Positions 29,885-38,795 of a DNA stretch of 64,000 nt are shown in pieces. This DNA is from Amycolatopsis sp. NBC_01488. Its GTDB lineage: Bacteria; Actinomycetota; Actinomycetes; Mycobacteriales; Pseudonocardiaceae. Where the stretch lies: contig NZ_CP109434.1 of the NCBI RefSeq assembly GCF_036227105.1, forward strand, positions 3,352,001 through 3,416,000. Reading direction: 5' to 3'. The stretch's first letter is position 1. Every line of letters begins with the position of its first letter. The notes beneath the pieces are model-generated. The model was not told where the DNA came from, did no database searches, and saw only the letters and a program-made list of their open reading frames with translations. The position numbers were made by a program, and so were the translations under genes.

Positions 29885-29922
29885 AACTCCCGCGCCGATC
29901 GCTCCGCTACGATTTCGCCGCG

Positions 29923-30597
29923 ATGCTGCCAGCCACCAAGGGGATCTTCGACCGGCTCACCCGCCGCGGCCGCCTGATGACCAAGCGGACCTGCGACCGG
30001 CAGGGCCACGTGCTGCGCGACGGCCGGTTCCTGTTCCGGACGCCGACCGCGTGGGAGTACGCCGCCGCGGTCGCCTGCGGTAGCGACCCCGCCGCCCAGC
30101 GCTGGCTCGGCTGGCAGCGGGAGTCGATCGTTGCCCGGGGCGCGCGGGCGGACGCGCTGCGCGTCGTGCCCGGCACCGGGCCGGACTGGGTGTCGCCCGA
30201 TCCGCAGTCGATCGACCTGGTGATGATCGACGTCGAGGCCAACCGCTGCGTCGGGCTGGTGAGCGTGCACACCGGCGAGGATGGCGGCCCGGAGACCGGC
30301 GGCTACCTCGCGCCGGACTACCGCGGCCGCGGCAACGGCCGGATCCTCTTCGCCGCCGGGCTGACGCTCGCGCACGAGCACCTCGGCCTGCCGCGCGTTC
30401 GCGCCGGCGCCGAGGTCGGCAACGTCGCTTCCGCGCGCTCACTGCAGGCCGCCGGTCTCGCCCGCGTTGCCGGGCCGCCGACGTACCGGCTGCCGGACGG
30501 CCGCGTCACCGAGGCGTGGTGGTTCGAGCACGCCGTCCCCCGGACCACGCGCTGCGGCGGTCCGCAGGCGACGTGGTTCCCGGCTTCGCTGCTCTGA
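29923..30597 (+). CDS. GNAT family N-acetyltransferase
   Basis: The 224-residue protein has the GNAT core in its second half. GGYLAPDYRGRGNGRILFAA holds the acetyl-CoA-binding motif A (R/Q-x-x-G-x-G/A form), followed by VRAGAEVGNVASARSLQAAG, the usual N-A-S-x-x-x-x-x-x-A-G region. The substrate is unknown. ATG 29923 is supported by a leaderless-type -10, TACGAT (29908-29913), 9 bases upstream; a later ATG at 29977 is possible. It lies just outside the island's right border and was probably once divergent from paaX. Confidence 0.85.
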   Translation: MLPATKGIFDRLTRRGRLMTKRTCDRQGHVLRDGRFLFRTPTAWEYAAAVACGSDPAAQRWLGWQRESIVARGARADALRVVPGTGPDWVSPDPQSIDLVMIDVEANRCVGLVSVHTGEDGGPETGGYLAPDYRGRGNGRILFAAGLTLAHEHLGLPRVRAGAEVGNVASARSLQAAGLARVAGPPTYRLPDGRVTEAWWFEHAVPRTTRCGGPQATWFPASLL

Positions 30598-30640
30598 CGC
30601 TTCGGCCGTCGCCGACGTTTCCGGTGGTTAGCGTCGTCGC

Positions 30641-31411
30641 ATGACTTCGCTTTCCGCTCCGGTTCCTTCGGTGCCCACTGACGTCGTTCTGGGGAGTGTC
30701 GCCTGGTTGCGGGCTTCGGTCGCCCGGTTCAGCAATGGTCCCGACCACGCCCGGCGGCGTTCGCTGGCCGTGGACCTCCTGGCCGGCGTCGATGCGGATT
30801 CCCTGCGGGACAAGGCTTTCGCGCGTACTTCTCAGCTCGTGAGTGCTCTTGCGGACTTCGACGTGCTGGCCGTGATCGCGCGTCCGGTGCCGGTCGGGGT
30901 GCTCGCCGAAGCGCTGGGCCTGCCGGACGTCTCGGCGGACGTCGTCCCGGTCGCGGCCGCGTACCACCCGCACGTCACGCCCGATGCCGAAGCCGAAACC
31001 GCGCTGGGACGGCTGATCGCGGCGTGCGGCGGACCGACGGAACTCGCGGCGGCCCGGATCGGCCTGCTGGTCCAGGCCTGCGACGCCACCGCCGGACTGA
31101 TCGGGAACGCGGTTTCCGCATTCCTGGCGGGAAAGCCCGGGGAATTGCTCGCCGACCCGCCGGTGTTGTCCACGCGCCGCCGGATCGACGGCTCGGACGT
31201 CTCGGTGCCGCTGGCCGGAACCCCGTTCGGCGCCGGGCCGCGCGCGTGCCCGGGTTCGCGGCACGCGCTCGCCCTCGCGACCGGTGTTCTCCAGGCGCTG
31301 CACGGGTTTCGCCTGACAGAAACGGAAACGACGTGGGTGTCGTCGCCGAATCTCCGGATGCCCGCGGTGCTGCGGGTGACCCGCGGCCGAACCCGCGGCG
31401 GGTTCTGCTAA
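30641..31411 (+). CDS. Truncated cytochrome P450-like protein lacking the ExxR arginine
   Basis: At 256 residues this is far shorter than a P450 (about 400). The haem motif FGAGPRACPG is intact with Cys203. An I-helix-like segment (LVQACDATAGLIGNAVSAFL, 143-162) and a C-helix-like GPDHARRRSLAV (33-44) can be placed. The N-terminal sheets and helices A/B are absent. The K-helix motif expected just before DPPV reads ELLA (168-171), so the ExxR arginine is Ala. Haem binding may survive, but normal P450 folding and catalysis are doubtful. It stands alone, with no ferredoxin partner nearby. Confidence 0.75.
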   Translation: MTSLSAPVPSVPTDVVLGSVAWLRASVARFSNGPDHARRRSLAVDLLAGVDADSLRDKAFARTSQLVSALADFDVLAVIARPVPVGVLAEALGLPDVSADVVPVAAAYHPHVTPDAEAETALGRLIAACGGPTELAAARIGLLVQACDATAGLIGNAVSAFLAGKPGELLADPPVLSTRRRIDGSDVSVPLAGTPFGAGPRACPGSRHALALATGVLQALHGFRLTETETTWVSSPNLRMPAVLRVTRGRTRGGFC

Positions 31412-31447
31412 GAATTACCGCGTTCATCTTCTGGGGAAGGCGCGGAA

Positions 31448-31807
31448 ATGCTGTATTTCGATGGTCTGCTGGGCGTGGTCACGTTCGGGTTGTGGATCTT
31501 CTGCCTGGTCGACGTGATCACGACGGACGAGTCGTCGTGCCGCAACCTGCCGAAGGGGCTGTGGCTGCTCCTCGTGCTGGTGGTGCCGCTGGTGGGGTCG
31601 ATCGTCTGGCTGGTGGCGGGGCGGCCGCAGCACGCGACGCGGGCGCGCGGCCCGTACGAGCGCGCCACGCCGGCGTACCCGGAGTACGACCGCCCGGGCC
31701 GGTTCGCGGCCGGCAACCCGGACGACGACGAGGAGTTCCTCCGCAAGTGCCGCGAACGCGCGGAGGCGCAGCGGAAACTGGCCCGGGACAAGAACACCGA
31801 GGACTGA
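31448..31807 (+). CDS. PLDc_N domain small membrane protein
   Basis: This 119-residue protein has two membrane helices (about 4-22 and 38-58) joined by a polar loop with FCLVDVITTDESSCRNLPKG. That is the PLDc_N (phospholipase D nuclease N-terminal) arrangement found alone in many actinobacteria. The C-terminal half is charged and ends in a basic/acidic helix (EEFLRKCRERAEAQRKL). The function of stand-alone versions is not known. ATG 31448 has a GGAAGGCG sequence upstream. It is convergent with the MarR gene, 5 bases apart. Confidence 0.8.
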   Translation: MLYFDGLLGVVTFGLWIFCLVDVITTDESSCRNLPKGLWLLLVLVVPLVGSIVWLVAGRPQHATRARGPYERATPAYPEYDRPGRFAAGNPDDDEEFLRKCRERAEAQRKLARDKNTED

Positions 31808-31812
31808 CGCGC

Positions 31813-32277
31813 CTAGCAGCCGGGGCCTTCGCACGTGCCCTGTTCGTAGGCCTCCAGGGTCGAGATCACCAGCCGGCGCTCGGCCGGCGTCAGCGGCGCC
31901 AGCGCGTTGCTCCACGCCTGCGCGCCGCGCGCCAGCCACGCGTCCACCGCCTGACGGCGGTCCGGCGTGATGCTCACGATCGTGCGGCGCCGGTCCGCCG
32001 GGTCCTCGTCGCGGTTCAGGACGCCCTGGCGGCTCAGGTCGCCGACCATCAGGCTCGCCGTCGTCGGAGCGACCTCGAGGCGGCCGGCCAGCTCGGTGAC
32101 CGTCATCGGGCCGTCGAACAGCAAGATCGACAGCAGTGACAGGTGCCGCGGCGCGAGCGTGCAGCCGGTCAGCTCGTCGGGGACCGGCGTCCGCTTCGCG
32201 CGGCCGACCAGGCGCGGCATCAACAGCAGGAGCCGGCGCACGCCGTCCTCCAGGCTCAAGCCCGCTTCCGTTGACAC
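31813..32277 (-). CDS. MarR family transcriptional regulator
   Basis: The 154-residue protein has a MarR winged helix with TVTELAGRLEVAPTTASLMV (recognition helix) and the wing signature DEDPADRRRTIVSITP. GTG 32277 follows a GGGAGG ribosome-binding sequence. The C-terminal ECGPGC-like Cys-rich tail (CEGPGC) is unusual and could be redox-active, though this is speculative. It is divergent from an F420-type reductase gene, with a palindrome between them, a typical autoregulated MarR arrangement. Confidence 0.88.
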   Translation of the reverse strand: MSTEAGLSLEDGVRRLLLLMPRLVGRAKRTPVPDELTGCTLAPRHLSLLSILLFDGPMTVTELAGRLEVAPTTASLMVGDLSRQGVLNRDEDPADRRRTIVSITPDRRQAVDAWLARGAQAWSNALAPLTPAERRLVISTLEAYEQGTCEGPGC

Positions 32278-32301
32278 CGCCCGCCTCCCGTCGGTAGCTT
32301 T

Positions 32302-32316
32302 GTTTGCAAAGCAAAC
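32302..32316. promoter_or_regulatory. MarR-type operator palindrome
   Basis: GTTTGC-AAA-GCAAAC is a perfect inverted repeat in the divergent MarR/F420-reductase spacer, 25 bases from the MarR start. It is the likely binding site of the MarR protein. Confidence 0.65.
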
Positions 32317-32380
32317 GCTTCGGGCTGACCCGAGCGTATCTCACGTCAGGTCGAGCGTACCGGCCAGAACAGGGGAATCC

Positions 32381-32803
32381 ATGACGGCGCCAGCTGACAT
32401 GAACGCGTTCAACAACCAGGTCGTCGAGGAGTTCCGGGCCAACGAAGGCGTGGTCACCGGCATGTTCGAGGGCAAGAACGTGCTTCTGCTCACCACGATC
32501 GGCGCGAAGAGCGGCGAAACCCGCCTGTCGCCGCTCGTCTACACCCGCGACGGCGACCGGCTCGTCATCGCCGCGTCCATGGGCGGCGCGCCGAAGAACC
32601 CGGCCTGGTTCCACAACCTCGTCGCCAACCCGAAGGTCACCGTCGAGGTCGGCACCGAGAAGTTCGAGGCCACGGCCACCGTGATCGAAGACCGCGCCGA
32701 GCGCGACCGCCTCTACGCGGGCATGGTCGCGCACGCCGAAGGCTTCGCCGACTACGAGACGAAGACCACGCGGGTCATCCCGATCGTCGTCCTCGAGCGC
32801 TGA
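32381..32803 (+). CDS. Deazaflavin (F420)-dependent nitroreductase family protein (DUF385/Ddn type)
   Basis: The 140-residue split-barrel protein shows the Ddn-family motifs LLLTTIGAKSGETRLSPLVY (F420-binding) and GGAPKNPAWFHNLVANPKV. Members use reduced F420 to reduce quinones or nitro compounds and may protect against oxidative or electrophile stress. The ATG at 32381 has AGGGGA upstream. The divergent MarR regulator probably represses it until an aromatic or electrophilic signal appears. Confidence 0.88.
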   Translation: MTAPADMNAFNNQVVEEFRANEGVVTGMFEGKNVLLLTTIGAKSGETRLSPLVYTRDGDRLVIAASMGGAPKNPAWFHNLVANPKVTVEVGTEKFEATATVIEDRAERDRLYAGMVAHAEGFADYETKTTRVIPIVVLER

Positions 32804-32851
32804 GGTCCTCCTCCCGCCGGCCGCCCCCCGCGCGCGGCCGGCGGAAGCCGG

Positions 32852-34129
32852 TCAGCCGAACCGCCCCGCCGGGTCGTACGCCGCCTTGAGCCGCTTGAGC
32901 CGGGCGACGTCCGCGGCCGGGAAGGCTGCCGCCAGCTCGTCGGCGGAGTGCTCGCCGTAGAGGAACGGCAGCAGCCGGCCCGTCGACCACGGCGCCAGCG
33001 CGTCGAACAGCTTCGCGTGCGCGCGGCGGACCGGGTCGACGCCGTCCTCGACCACCGACAGGGCCCGCACGACGAACTCCGCCGCCGAGTCCCAGCCGAC
33101 GCCGGCGGGCTTCCGGCGGGCGAGTTCGCCGCCGAGACGGTCGATGATCAGCACCGTCTCCACCGGCGCGCCCGGGCCGGCGTGCTCGAGGATCGACGTC
33201 AGCATCCCGTCGTTCAGCACCTCCACCGTCGCGTTCGTCCCGTGGTAGGGGTGCGGGTTCGGCGGGTCACTCGCGATCGACCCGGAATCCGTGTACGGCA
33301 ACCGCTTCAGCGTGTCCAGCAGCACCGGCGCGGCGGCCCGCAACGGCGCGACGAGCCGGTCGCCGTCGTCGCCGAGGTACGCGATCCGCAGGTTCGCGAC
33401 GTGCTTCCCGCGGATCGGCTCCGGCAGGAACGGCAGGTCGGGGAGCGGGACCAGGGCGATCGACGTCGTCAGCTCGTCGGGCGCGGTCATCGCCCACGTC
33501 CGCCACGCGCGCAGCACCGCCGGCAGGTCGGCGGCGTCGAAGTACAGCCCGCCGCCGTACAGCTCGGTCACCGGGACCAGGCCGAACTCCAGCGCCGTCA
33601 CGACGCCGAAGCTCGCGCGGCCGCCGAGCAGGGCCCAGAACAGGTCGTCTCCCGGCGTCACGGTGCGCAGTTCGCCGTCCGCGGTGACGACGTCGATGGC
33701 GCGCACGTGATCGGCCGCGCGGCCGAACCGCCGGGCCAACAGGCCGAAACCGCCGCTCAGCGTGTAGCCGACGACGCCGACGTCGGGCGATGAGCCGCTC
33801 AGCGGCGCCAGCCCGTGCTTCGCGGCGGCGTCGATCACCGCGCCCCAGCGCACGCCGGCTTGCACTCGCGCGGTCTTCGCGGCGGCGTCGATCTCGACGC
33901 CGGTCATCCGGCGCGTGCTGACCAGCAGGCCGTCGGTGCCGGCGGTCAAGCCGTGTCCGGTGGCCTGGACGGAGACCGGCAGGTCGTGCTCGGCGGCGTA
34001 CTTCACCGCCGCGACGACGTCCTCGGCGGACTCGGCGGCGACCACCACCGCGGGCTGGGTGTCGATGGACGTCTGGAAGCCGGCGACCTCTTCGGCGTAA
34101 CCGTCCTGACCAGGGCGAAGGGTGTGCAT
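32852..34129 (-). CDS. FAD-binding oxidoreductase, berberine bridge enzyme (BBE) type
   Basis: The protein (425 residues) has an FAD_binding_4 domain at about 25-195, with VQATGHGLTAG whose His is the usual 8-alpha-histidyl FAD site. It ends in the BBE signature YDPAGRFG. The Gly-rich loop reads GGRASFGVVT where most homologues have GGGGNFGVVT, so a loop residue change may affect FAD or substrate binding. No 6-S-cysteinyl cysteine is seen. ATG 34129 is preceded by AAAGGAGCC. It is divergent from a LysR gene that probably controls it. The substrate is unknown; related enzymes oxidise sugars or aromatic alcohols. Confidence 0.87.
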   Translation of the reverse strand: MHTLRPGQDGYAEEVAGFQTSIDTQPAVVVAAESAEDVVAAVKYAAEHDLPVSVQATGHGLTAGTDGLLVSTRRMTGVEIDAAAKTARVQAGVRWGAVIDAAAKHGLAPLSGSSPDVGVVGYTLSGGFGLLARRFGRAADHVRAIDVVTADGELRTVTPGDDLFWALLGGRASFGVVTALEFGLVPVTELYGGGLYFDAADLPAVLRAWRTWAMTAPDELTTSIALVPLPDLPFLPEPIRGKHVANLRIAYLGDDGDRLVAPLRAAAPVLLDTLKRLPYTDSGSIASDPPNPHPYHGTNATVEVLNDGMLTSILEHAGPGAPVETVLIIDRLGGELARRKPAGVGWDSAAEFVVRALSVVEDGVDPVRRAHAKLFDALAPWSTGRLLPFLYGEHSADELAAAFPAADVARLKRLKAAYDPAGRFG

Positions 34130-34217
34130 TTCCTGGCTCCTTTCGTTGCTTCCAGCTTCGGGCCGCGACGATCAGAAGTCCAAGATCTGGTTTGTCTGGC
34201 AGCTAGAATCACTGCTT

Positions 34218-35096
34218 ATGGAACTGCACCAGCTCACGTACTTCGTCGCAGTCGCCGAGGAAGGCAACTTCACGCGCGCGGCGGAACGGCTGCACGTTGC
34301 CCAGCCCGGCGTGAGCGCGCAGGTCCGGCGGCTGGAGCGCGAGCTGGGGCAGCAGCTGCTGGACCGGTCGGGCCGGATGGTCCGGCTCACCGACGTCGGC
34401 GCCGCCGCGCTGCCCCACGCGCGGGCGGCGCTCGCGGCGGTGAGGGGCGTGCGCGAAGCCGTCGACGAGCTGGCCGGGCTGGTCCGCGGCCAGGTCGCGA
34501 TCGGCGCGGTGACGTCGGCGGGCCCGGTGAAGCTGCCGGACCTGCTCGCCCGCTTCCACGAGCGCTACCCGGCGGTCGAGATCACGCTGTCCGAGGCCAA
34601 TTCGGACAGGATGCTGACGGCCCTGCGCGAGGGGCGGCTCGACCTGGCGGTGGTCGGCCTCTCGACGGATCCGCCACCCGGCATCGCGACGCAGGTGCTG
34701 ATCGACGAGCCGTTCGTGGCGGTGTCGGCGGGTTTCCTGGCCGACCGCGCGGAGGTCGCGATCGACGAGCTGGCCGGCCTGCCGCTGATGGCGTTGCCGA
34801 AGGGCACGGGCCTGCGTACGGCGCTGGACGCCGCGTTCGCACGCGAGGGACTGACACCGCGGATCGCGTTCGAGGCGGCGGACCCGAACGTCCTCGTGCA
34901 GCTCGCGACGCGGGGGCTCGGAGTGGCGGTGGTGCCGGAGTCGCTGGGCCGCTACCACGAGGCGGAGCTGCGAGTCATCACGATCGCCGGGCCGGGGTTG
35001 CGGGGAGTGCTGGCGCTGGCGTGGCGCACCGACGGCCCGCTCAGCCCGGCAGCGCGGGCGCTGATCGCGTTCGCCCGGGCGAACTACCGCTCTTGA
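34218..35096 (+). CDS. LysR family transcriptional regulator
   Basis: This 292-residue protein has an N-terminal LysR helix-turn-helix (LTYFVAVAEEGNFTRAAERL, then HVAQPGVSAQVRRLERELG) and a two-lobed substrate-binding domain. ATG 34218 begins the conserved MELHQL. A TAGAAT (34204-34209) lies 8 bases upstream, so the transcript may be leaderless. It is divergent from the BBE oxidase, its probable target. DUF2236 follows 32 bases after its stop and may be co-transcribed. Confidence 0.9.
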   Translation: MELHQLTYFVAVAEEGNFTRAAERLHVAQPGVSAQVRRLERELGQQLLDRSGRMVRLTDVGAAALPHARAALAAVRGVREAVDELAGLVRGQVAIGAVTSAGPVKLPDLLARFHERYPAVEITLSEANSDRMLTALREGRLDLAVVGLSTDPPPGIATQVLIDEPFVAVSAGFLADRAEVAIDELAGLPLMALPKGTGLRTALDAAFAREGLTPRIAFEAADPNVLVQLATRGLGVAVVPESLGRYHEAELRVITIAGPGLRGVLALAWRTDGPLSPAARALIAFARANYRS

Positions 35097-35128
35097 CACA
35101 TCGTCAACAGTGTCGTTCCCTGAAGAGC

Positions 35129-35926
35129 GTGACCGAAACCGCTCTTCAGGACGCCGTCATCGGCGCGGGGCTGCTCGCCGGTAGCGCGAACGTGATCATG
35201 CAGCTTTCTCGCGCGCCCGTCGGCTACGGCGTGCTCGAGAGCAAGGTCGACACCGGCAACCTCTTCCGCCACCCCATGAAGCGCACGCGGACCACGCTCA
35301 CCTACCTCGCCGTCGCGACGATGGGGACCGACGCCGAGCGGGCCGCCTACCGGCGCGGCGTCAACGCGGCGCACGCCCAGGTGCATTCGAGGGCCGGGAG
35401 TCCCGTCGCCTACAACGCCTTCGACACCGACCTTCAGCTGTGGGTCGCGGCCTGCCTCTACAAGGGCTTCGAAGACGTCTACCTCGCCTTCGCCGGCGGC
35501 GAGCCGACGCACTTCTACCGCGAGGCCGCGGCGCTCGGCACCACGCTGCAGGTGCGACCCGAGATGTGGCCGGCGGACCGCGAGGCGTTCGAGAGGTACT
35601 GGACCGCGGGGCTCGCCGAGGTCGGCATCGACGACACCGTCCGCCGCTATCTCACCGACGTCGTCGACCTGCGCTTCCTCCCGCCGCCGATGGCCGCGCT
35701 CGGCCGGCGGTTCAACCGGTTCGTCACGACCGGCTTCCTCCCGCAGCACTTCCGCGACGAGATGCGCCTGCCCTGGACGGCTGCCGACCAGCGCCGCTTC
35801 GAGACGCTCCTCGCGGCCATCGGCCGGGTGACGCGCGTGCTGCCCGGCCCGCTGCGGCGGTTCCCGTACAACCTCTGCCTCTGGGACCTGCGCCGCCGGC
35901 TCCGCACCGGGCGTCCGCTGGTCTGA
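35129..35926 (+). CDS. DUF2236 / MpaB-like oxygenase family protein
   Basis: The 265-residue protein shows DUF2236 features: RTTLTYLAVATMGTDAER, VNAAHAQVHSRAG with the conserved His pair, YNAFDTDLQLWVAACLYKGF and GFLPQHFRDEMRLPW. This family includes the haem-dependent latex-clearing protein and MpaB-like oxygenases. GTG 35129 is the best start because it opens the conserved region, although only a weak GAAGAG lies upstream. It may function with the BBE oxidase under LysR control; that is inference. Confidence 0.82.
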   Translation: MTETALQDAVIGAGLLAGSANVIMQLSRAPVGYGVLESKVDTGNLFRHPMKRTRTTLTYLAVATMGTDAERAAYRRGVNAAHAQVHSRAGSPVAYNAFDTDLQLWVAACLYKGFEDVYLAFAGGEPTHFYREAAALGTTLQVRPEMWPADREAFERYWTAGLAEVGIDDTVRRYLTDVVDLRFLPPPMAALGRRFNRFVTTGFLPQHFRDEMRLPWTAADQRRFETLLAAIGRVTRVLPGPLRRFPYNLCLWDLRRRLRTGRPLV

Positions 35927-36008
35927 CGCACCCCGGTTACAGTGTCGGGTCGGCACAGCTGCCCTTCTGAGAGTTGACCGCTTCGCGTGGGGGCGCGAAG
36001 GTGGGCCG

Positions 36009-36968
36009 ATGAGCGGCGACGAGGTCAGGCACGGCGTCAAGCTGAGCAGTCTCGACCAGGAGGTCTTTCCCGGTGCGGGTGCGACCAAGCGGGAGTGGCT
36101 GGACTACCTGGAAGCCGTCGCCGACCGGATGCTCCCCGAACTGCGCGACCGGCTGCTGACCGTGCTGCGGGTGCTGCGCGGGCAGGGCCCGTTCATGCAG
36201 AAGAACCTGCCGAAGTACACGCCGGACTGGGTTGAGCGGGTGTCCGTGTGGGCCGAGACGTCCAAGCGGGACGTCTCCTACGCGCTGTGCAACGACCTCC
36301 GCACGCTGATCTGGTTCGGCAACCAGCGCGCGATCGAGTTCCACACGTCGCTGTACCGCGGCGACCCGTCGCACGGGCCGACCCATCTGATCCTCGACCT
36401 CGACCCGCCCGCCGACGGGCCGTTTTCGCTGGCCATCGGCGCCGCCGGACTGGTGCGCGAAGCGCTGCGCAACGACGGGCTCGACGGCGCCGTGAAGACC
36501 AGCGGGTCCAAGGGCGTCCACGTCTTCGTGCCGCTGGCGCCGGGCCAGTCGACGGAGGACATCGCGGCGGCCACGCGGGCGGTCGCGGCGCGCGCCGAGC
36601 GCATCGACCCGTCACTGGGGACGACGGAGTTCGTCAAGGACCGTCGCGAGGGCAAGGTGTTCCTGGATTCGACGCGGGCGGGCGGCGCGACGGTGGTGTC
36701 GGTCTACAGCCCGCGTCACCGGCCGGGCGCGCCGGTGTCGTTCCCGGTCCGCTGGGCCGACCTGGACGGCGTCAAGCCGGGCGACTTCACAGTGCACACC
36801 GCTCCGGGTCTGCTCGGCGACGGCGAGGACGCGTGGACCGCGGAGATGCCGGAGCCGTTCGTGCTGCCGGCGGACCTGGTGGCGGAGGGGCACACGATCC
36901 CGATCGCCCGGGTGGTGGCGATGCACGAGGGCAAACGCCGAGCCCGTGCGGCCCGCGAGTCGGGCTAA
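36009..36968 (+). CDS. Stand-alone LigD polymerase domain (NHEJ primase-polymerase)
   Basis: The 319-residue protein matches the PolDom of bacterial LigD. The catalytic Asp pair is in LILDLDPP (D130, D132), the nucleotide-binding HTSLYRG is at 112-118, and KTSGSKGVHVFVP carries further active-site residues. It extends primers and fills gaps with ribo- or deoxynucleotides at double-strand breaks, normally with Ku and a ligase domain. No Ku or ligase gene is in this window, so it is either an accessory polymerase or works with genes elsewhere. ATG 36009 follows GGTGG. It overlaps the convergent CDP-alcohol transferase by 4 bases. Confidence 0.9.
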   Translation: MSGDEVRHGVKLSSLDQEVFPGAGATKREWLDYLEAVADRMLPELRDRLLTVLRVLRGQGPFMQKNLPKYTPDWVERVSVWAETSKRDVSYALCNDLRTLIWFGNQRAIEFHTSLYRGDPSHGPTHLILDLDPPADGPFSLAIGAAGLVREALRNDGLDGAVKTSGSKGVHVFVPLAPGQSTEDIAAATRAVAARAERIDPSLGTTEFVKDRREGKVFLDSTRAGGATVVSVYSPRHRPGAPVSFPVRWADLDGVKPGDFTVHTAPGLLGDGEDAWTAEMPEPFVLPADLVAEGHTIPIARVVAMHEGKRRARAARESG

Positions 36969-37723
36969 GCCGCCTGGTCGTGGCCGCGCCAGGCCGGGCC
37001 GTGCGGACGGCGCAGCGTCGCGCGGGTCAGCTCCACGATCCGGCCCGGCGTCTTCTCGACGCGGTGCCGGGCGAGCCACCCCGTGTCCCGGCCGAACGAC
37101 CAGACCAGCGACGCCAGCGCCGCCACCACGAAACCGAACGAAACCGCCGACGGCAGCAACCCGGAAACCGCCACCACCAGCACCACGCCCTGCACCGCGG
37201 CCACCGTCTTCCGCGCCATGCTCGGGTACAGCGGCGCCGTCAACCAGGGCAACGCCCACGAAGCCGCGACGAACGCGTAGCGCATCAAGCCGATCGCGAG
37301 CACCCACAGCCCCAGCGTCCGGGACACCTGGATGCACAGCAGGAGGATCAGGAAGGCGTCGACCTCCATGTCGAACCGCGCGCCGAACTCGGACGCCGTG
37401 CCCGTGCGGCGGGCGACCTGGCCGTCGAAGCCGTCCATCGCCAGAGCCACCGCGGCCAGCCCGACCAGCCACCAGAGCGGACTACCGCCGTCGGCGACGA
37501 GCTCGGCCACGCCGCCCACCAGTACCGCACGGGCGAACGTGATCCAGTCCGCCGGGCCGAACTTCCCGCGGCCGCTCTGCCGCAGGCCCCAGCCCGTCAG
37601 CAGCACCAGCGCTAGCCCGTAGACGGCTCCCGTGGCCCAGGCGAGCGGGGACAGGGAACCAGCCCCCGCGGCGAGTGCCCACAGCGGGACCGCCGAGCGT
37701 AGGAGAAGTCCGTTCTTGATCAT
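36965..37723 (-). CDS. CDP-alcohol phosphatidyltransferase family membrane enzyme
   Basis: The protein (252 residues) has about six membrane helices and the complete CDP-OH-P motif, DGxxARx8GxxxDxxxD. It is seen as DGQVARRTGTASEFG followed by ARFDMEVD, about residues 98-120. Members join CDP-diacylglycerol or a related CDP-lipid to an alcohol in the membrane. The acceptor is unknown. The start is 37723, divergent from the MDR dehydrogenase of the pterin-like operon. It might belong functionally to that locus, since both would act on membrane-bound precursors, but nothing proves it. Confidence 0.85.
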   Translation of the reverse strand: MIKNGLLLRSAVPLWALAAGAGSLSPLAWATGAVYGLALVLLTGWGLRQSGRGKFGPADWITFARAVLVGGVAELVADGGSPLWWLVGLAAVALAMDGFDGQVARRTGTASEFGARFDMEVDAFLILLLCIQVSRTLGLWVLAIGLMRYAFVAASWALPWLTAPLYPSMARKTVAAVQGVVLVVAVSGLLPSAVSFGFVVAALASLVWSFGRDTGWLARHRVEKTPGRIVELTRATLRRPHGPAWRGHDQAA

Positions 37724-37801
37724 CGTTTACTCCGCGAATCGGCACGGCTGCTCATAGGGTGGCGGCGACACCAGCCTCCGGTCGCCTGCAGAGGAGAACA
37801 C

Positions 37802-38764
37802 GTGGAACAGGCTTTCTGGGTTCAAAGTCCCGGCGAAGGCGCGCTCCGGCCGGTGACCTTGCCCACCCCCGGCGAGGGTGACGTCCTCGTCCGGACGCTC
37901 TGCTCCGGCGTCTCCCGCGGCACCGAAACCCTCGTCTTCCGCGGGGGCGTCCCGGTCAGCCAGCACGACGTCATGCGGGCGCCCTTCCAGGACGGCGAGT
38001 TCCCCGGGCCGGTCAAGTACGGCTACCTCAGCGTCGGCGTCGTCGAGGAGGGGCCGGACGCGCTCACGGGCCGGACGGTCTTCTGCCTCTACCCGCACCA
38101 GACCGCGTACGTCGTCCCCGCGAGCGCCGTGACGCCGGTGCCGGACGCCGTCCCGCCTGGCCGCGCGATCCTCGCCGGCACCGTCGAGACCGCGGTCAAC
38201 GCCATCTGGGACGCGAAACCGAAGCTCGGCGACCGGATCGCCGTGATCGGCGCGGGCATGGTCGGCTGCAGTGTCGCGAAGCTGCTCCAGGGCTTCCCGG
38301 CCACCCGCGTCCAGCTGATCGACGTCGACCCGTCACGCGCCGAGATCGCCGAAGCCCTCGGCGTCGACTTCTCGACCCCCGAAGCCGCAAACGGCGACTG
38401 TGACCTGGTCGTGCACGCGAGCGCCAGCGAAGCGGGCCTCGCCAGGGCGCTGGAGCTGCTCGCGCCGGAAGGCGAGGTCGTCGAGCTGTCCTGGTACGGG
38501 GACCGCCGGGTGCGTGTGCCGCTCGGCGAGAACTTCCATTCGCGGCGTCTGACGATCCGCAGCAGCCAGGTCGGGACGGTCGCGCGGCCCGACCGCGACT
38601 ACGCCCAGCGGCTCGGTCTCGCCCTCGAGCTGCTGGCCGATCCGGCGTTCGAAGCGCTGGTCAGTGGTGAGTGCAGGTTTGAAGATCTTCCGAACGTGCT
38701 ACCCAGGCTCACCGCGAATGAACTTTCCGCCCTCTGCCTCCGTGTCATGTATCAGCCGCAGTGA
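37802..38764 (+). CDS. MDR-superfamily zinc-type dehydrogenase
   Basis: This 320-residue protein has a GroES-like N-terminal half with [15 protein letters not shown] and a Rossmann domain starting at [15 protein letters not shown]. The acidic residue ending beta-2 is in LIDVDPSR. It resembles the Tdh/BchC-like branch of zinc alcohol dehydrogenases, although the structural-zinc Cys cluster is absent. GTG 37802 has a strong AGAGGAGAA sequence upstream. It is the first gene of a tight operon; PTPS, GT4, methyltransferase, LPG-type membrane protein and RibA follow. It may oxidise or reduce a side chain of the product made by the PTPS-like protein. Confidence 0.85.
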   Translation: MEQAFWVQSPGEGALRPVTLPTPGEGDVLVRTLCSGVSRGTETLVFRGGVPVSQHDVMRAPFQDGEFPGPVKYGYLSVGVVEEGPDALTGRTVFCLYPHQTAYVVPASAVTPVPDAVPPGRAILAGTVETAVNAIWDAKPKLGDRIAVIGAGMVGCSVAKLLQGFPATRVQLIDVDPSRAEIAEALGVDFSTPEAANGDCDLVVHASASEAGLARALELLAPEGEVVELSWYGDRRVRVPLGENFHSRRLTIRSSQVGTVARPDRDYAQRLGLALELLADPAFEALVSGECRFEDLPNVLPRLTANELSALCLRVMYQPQ

Positions 38765-38795
38765 CCACGTCCACCCGAACGCATCGGAGGTCTTG

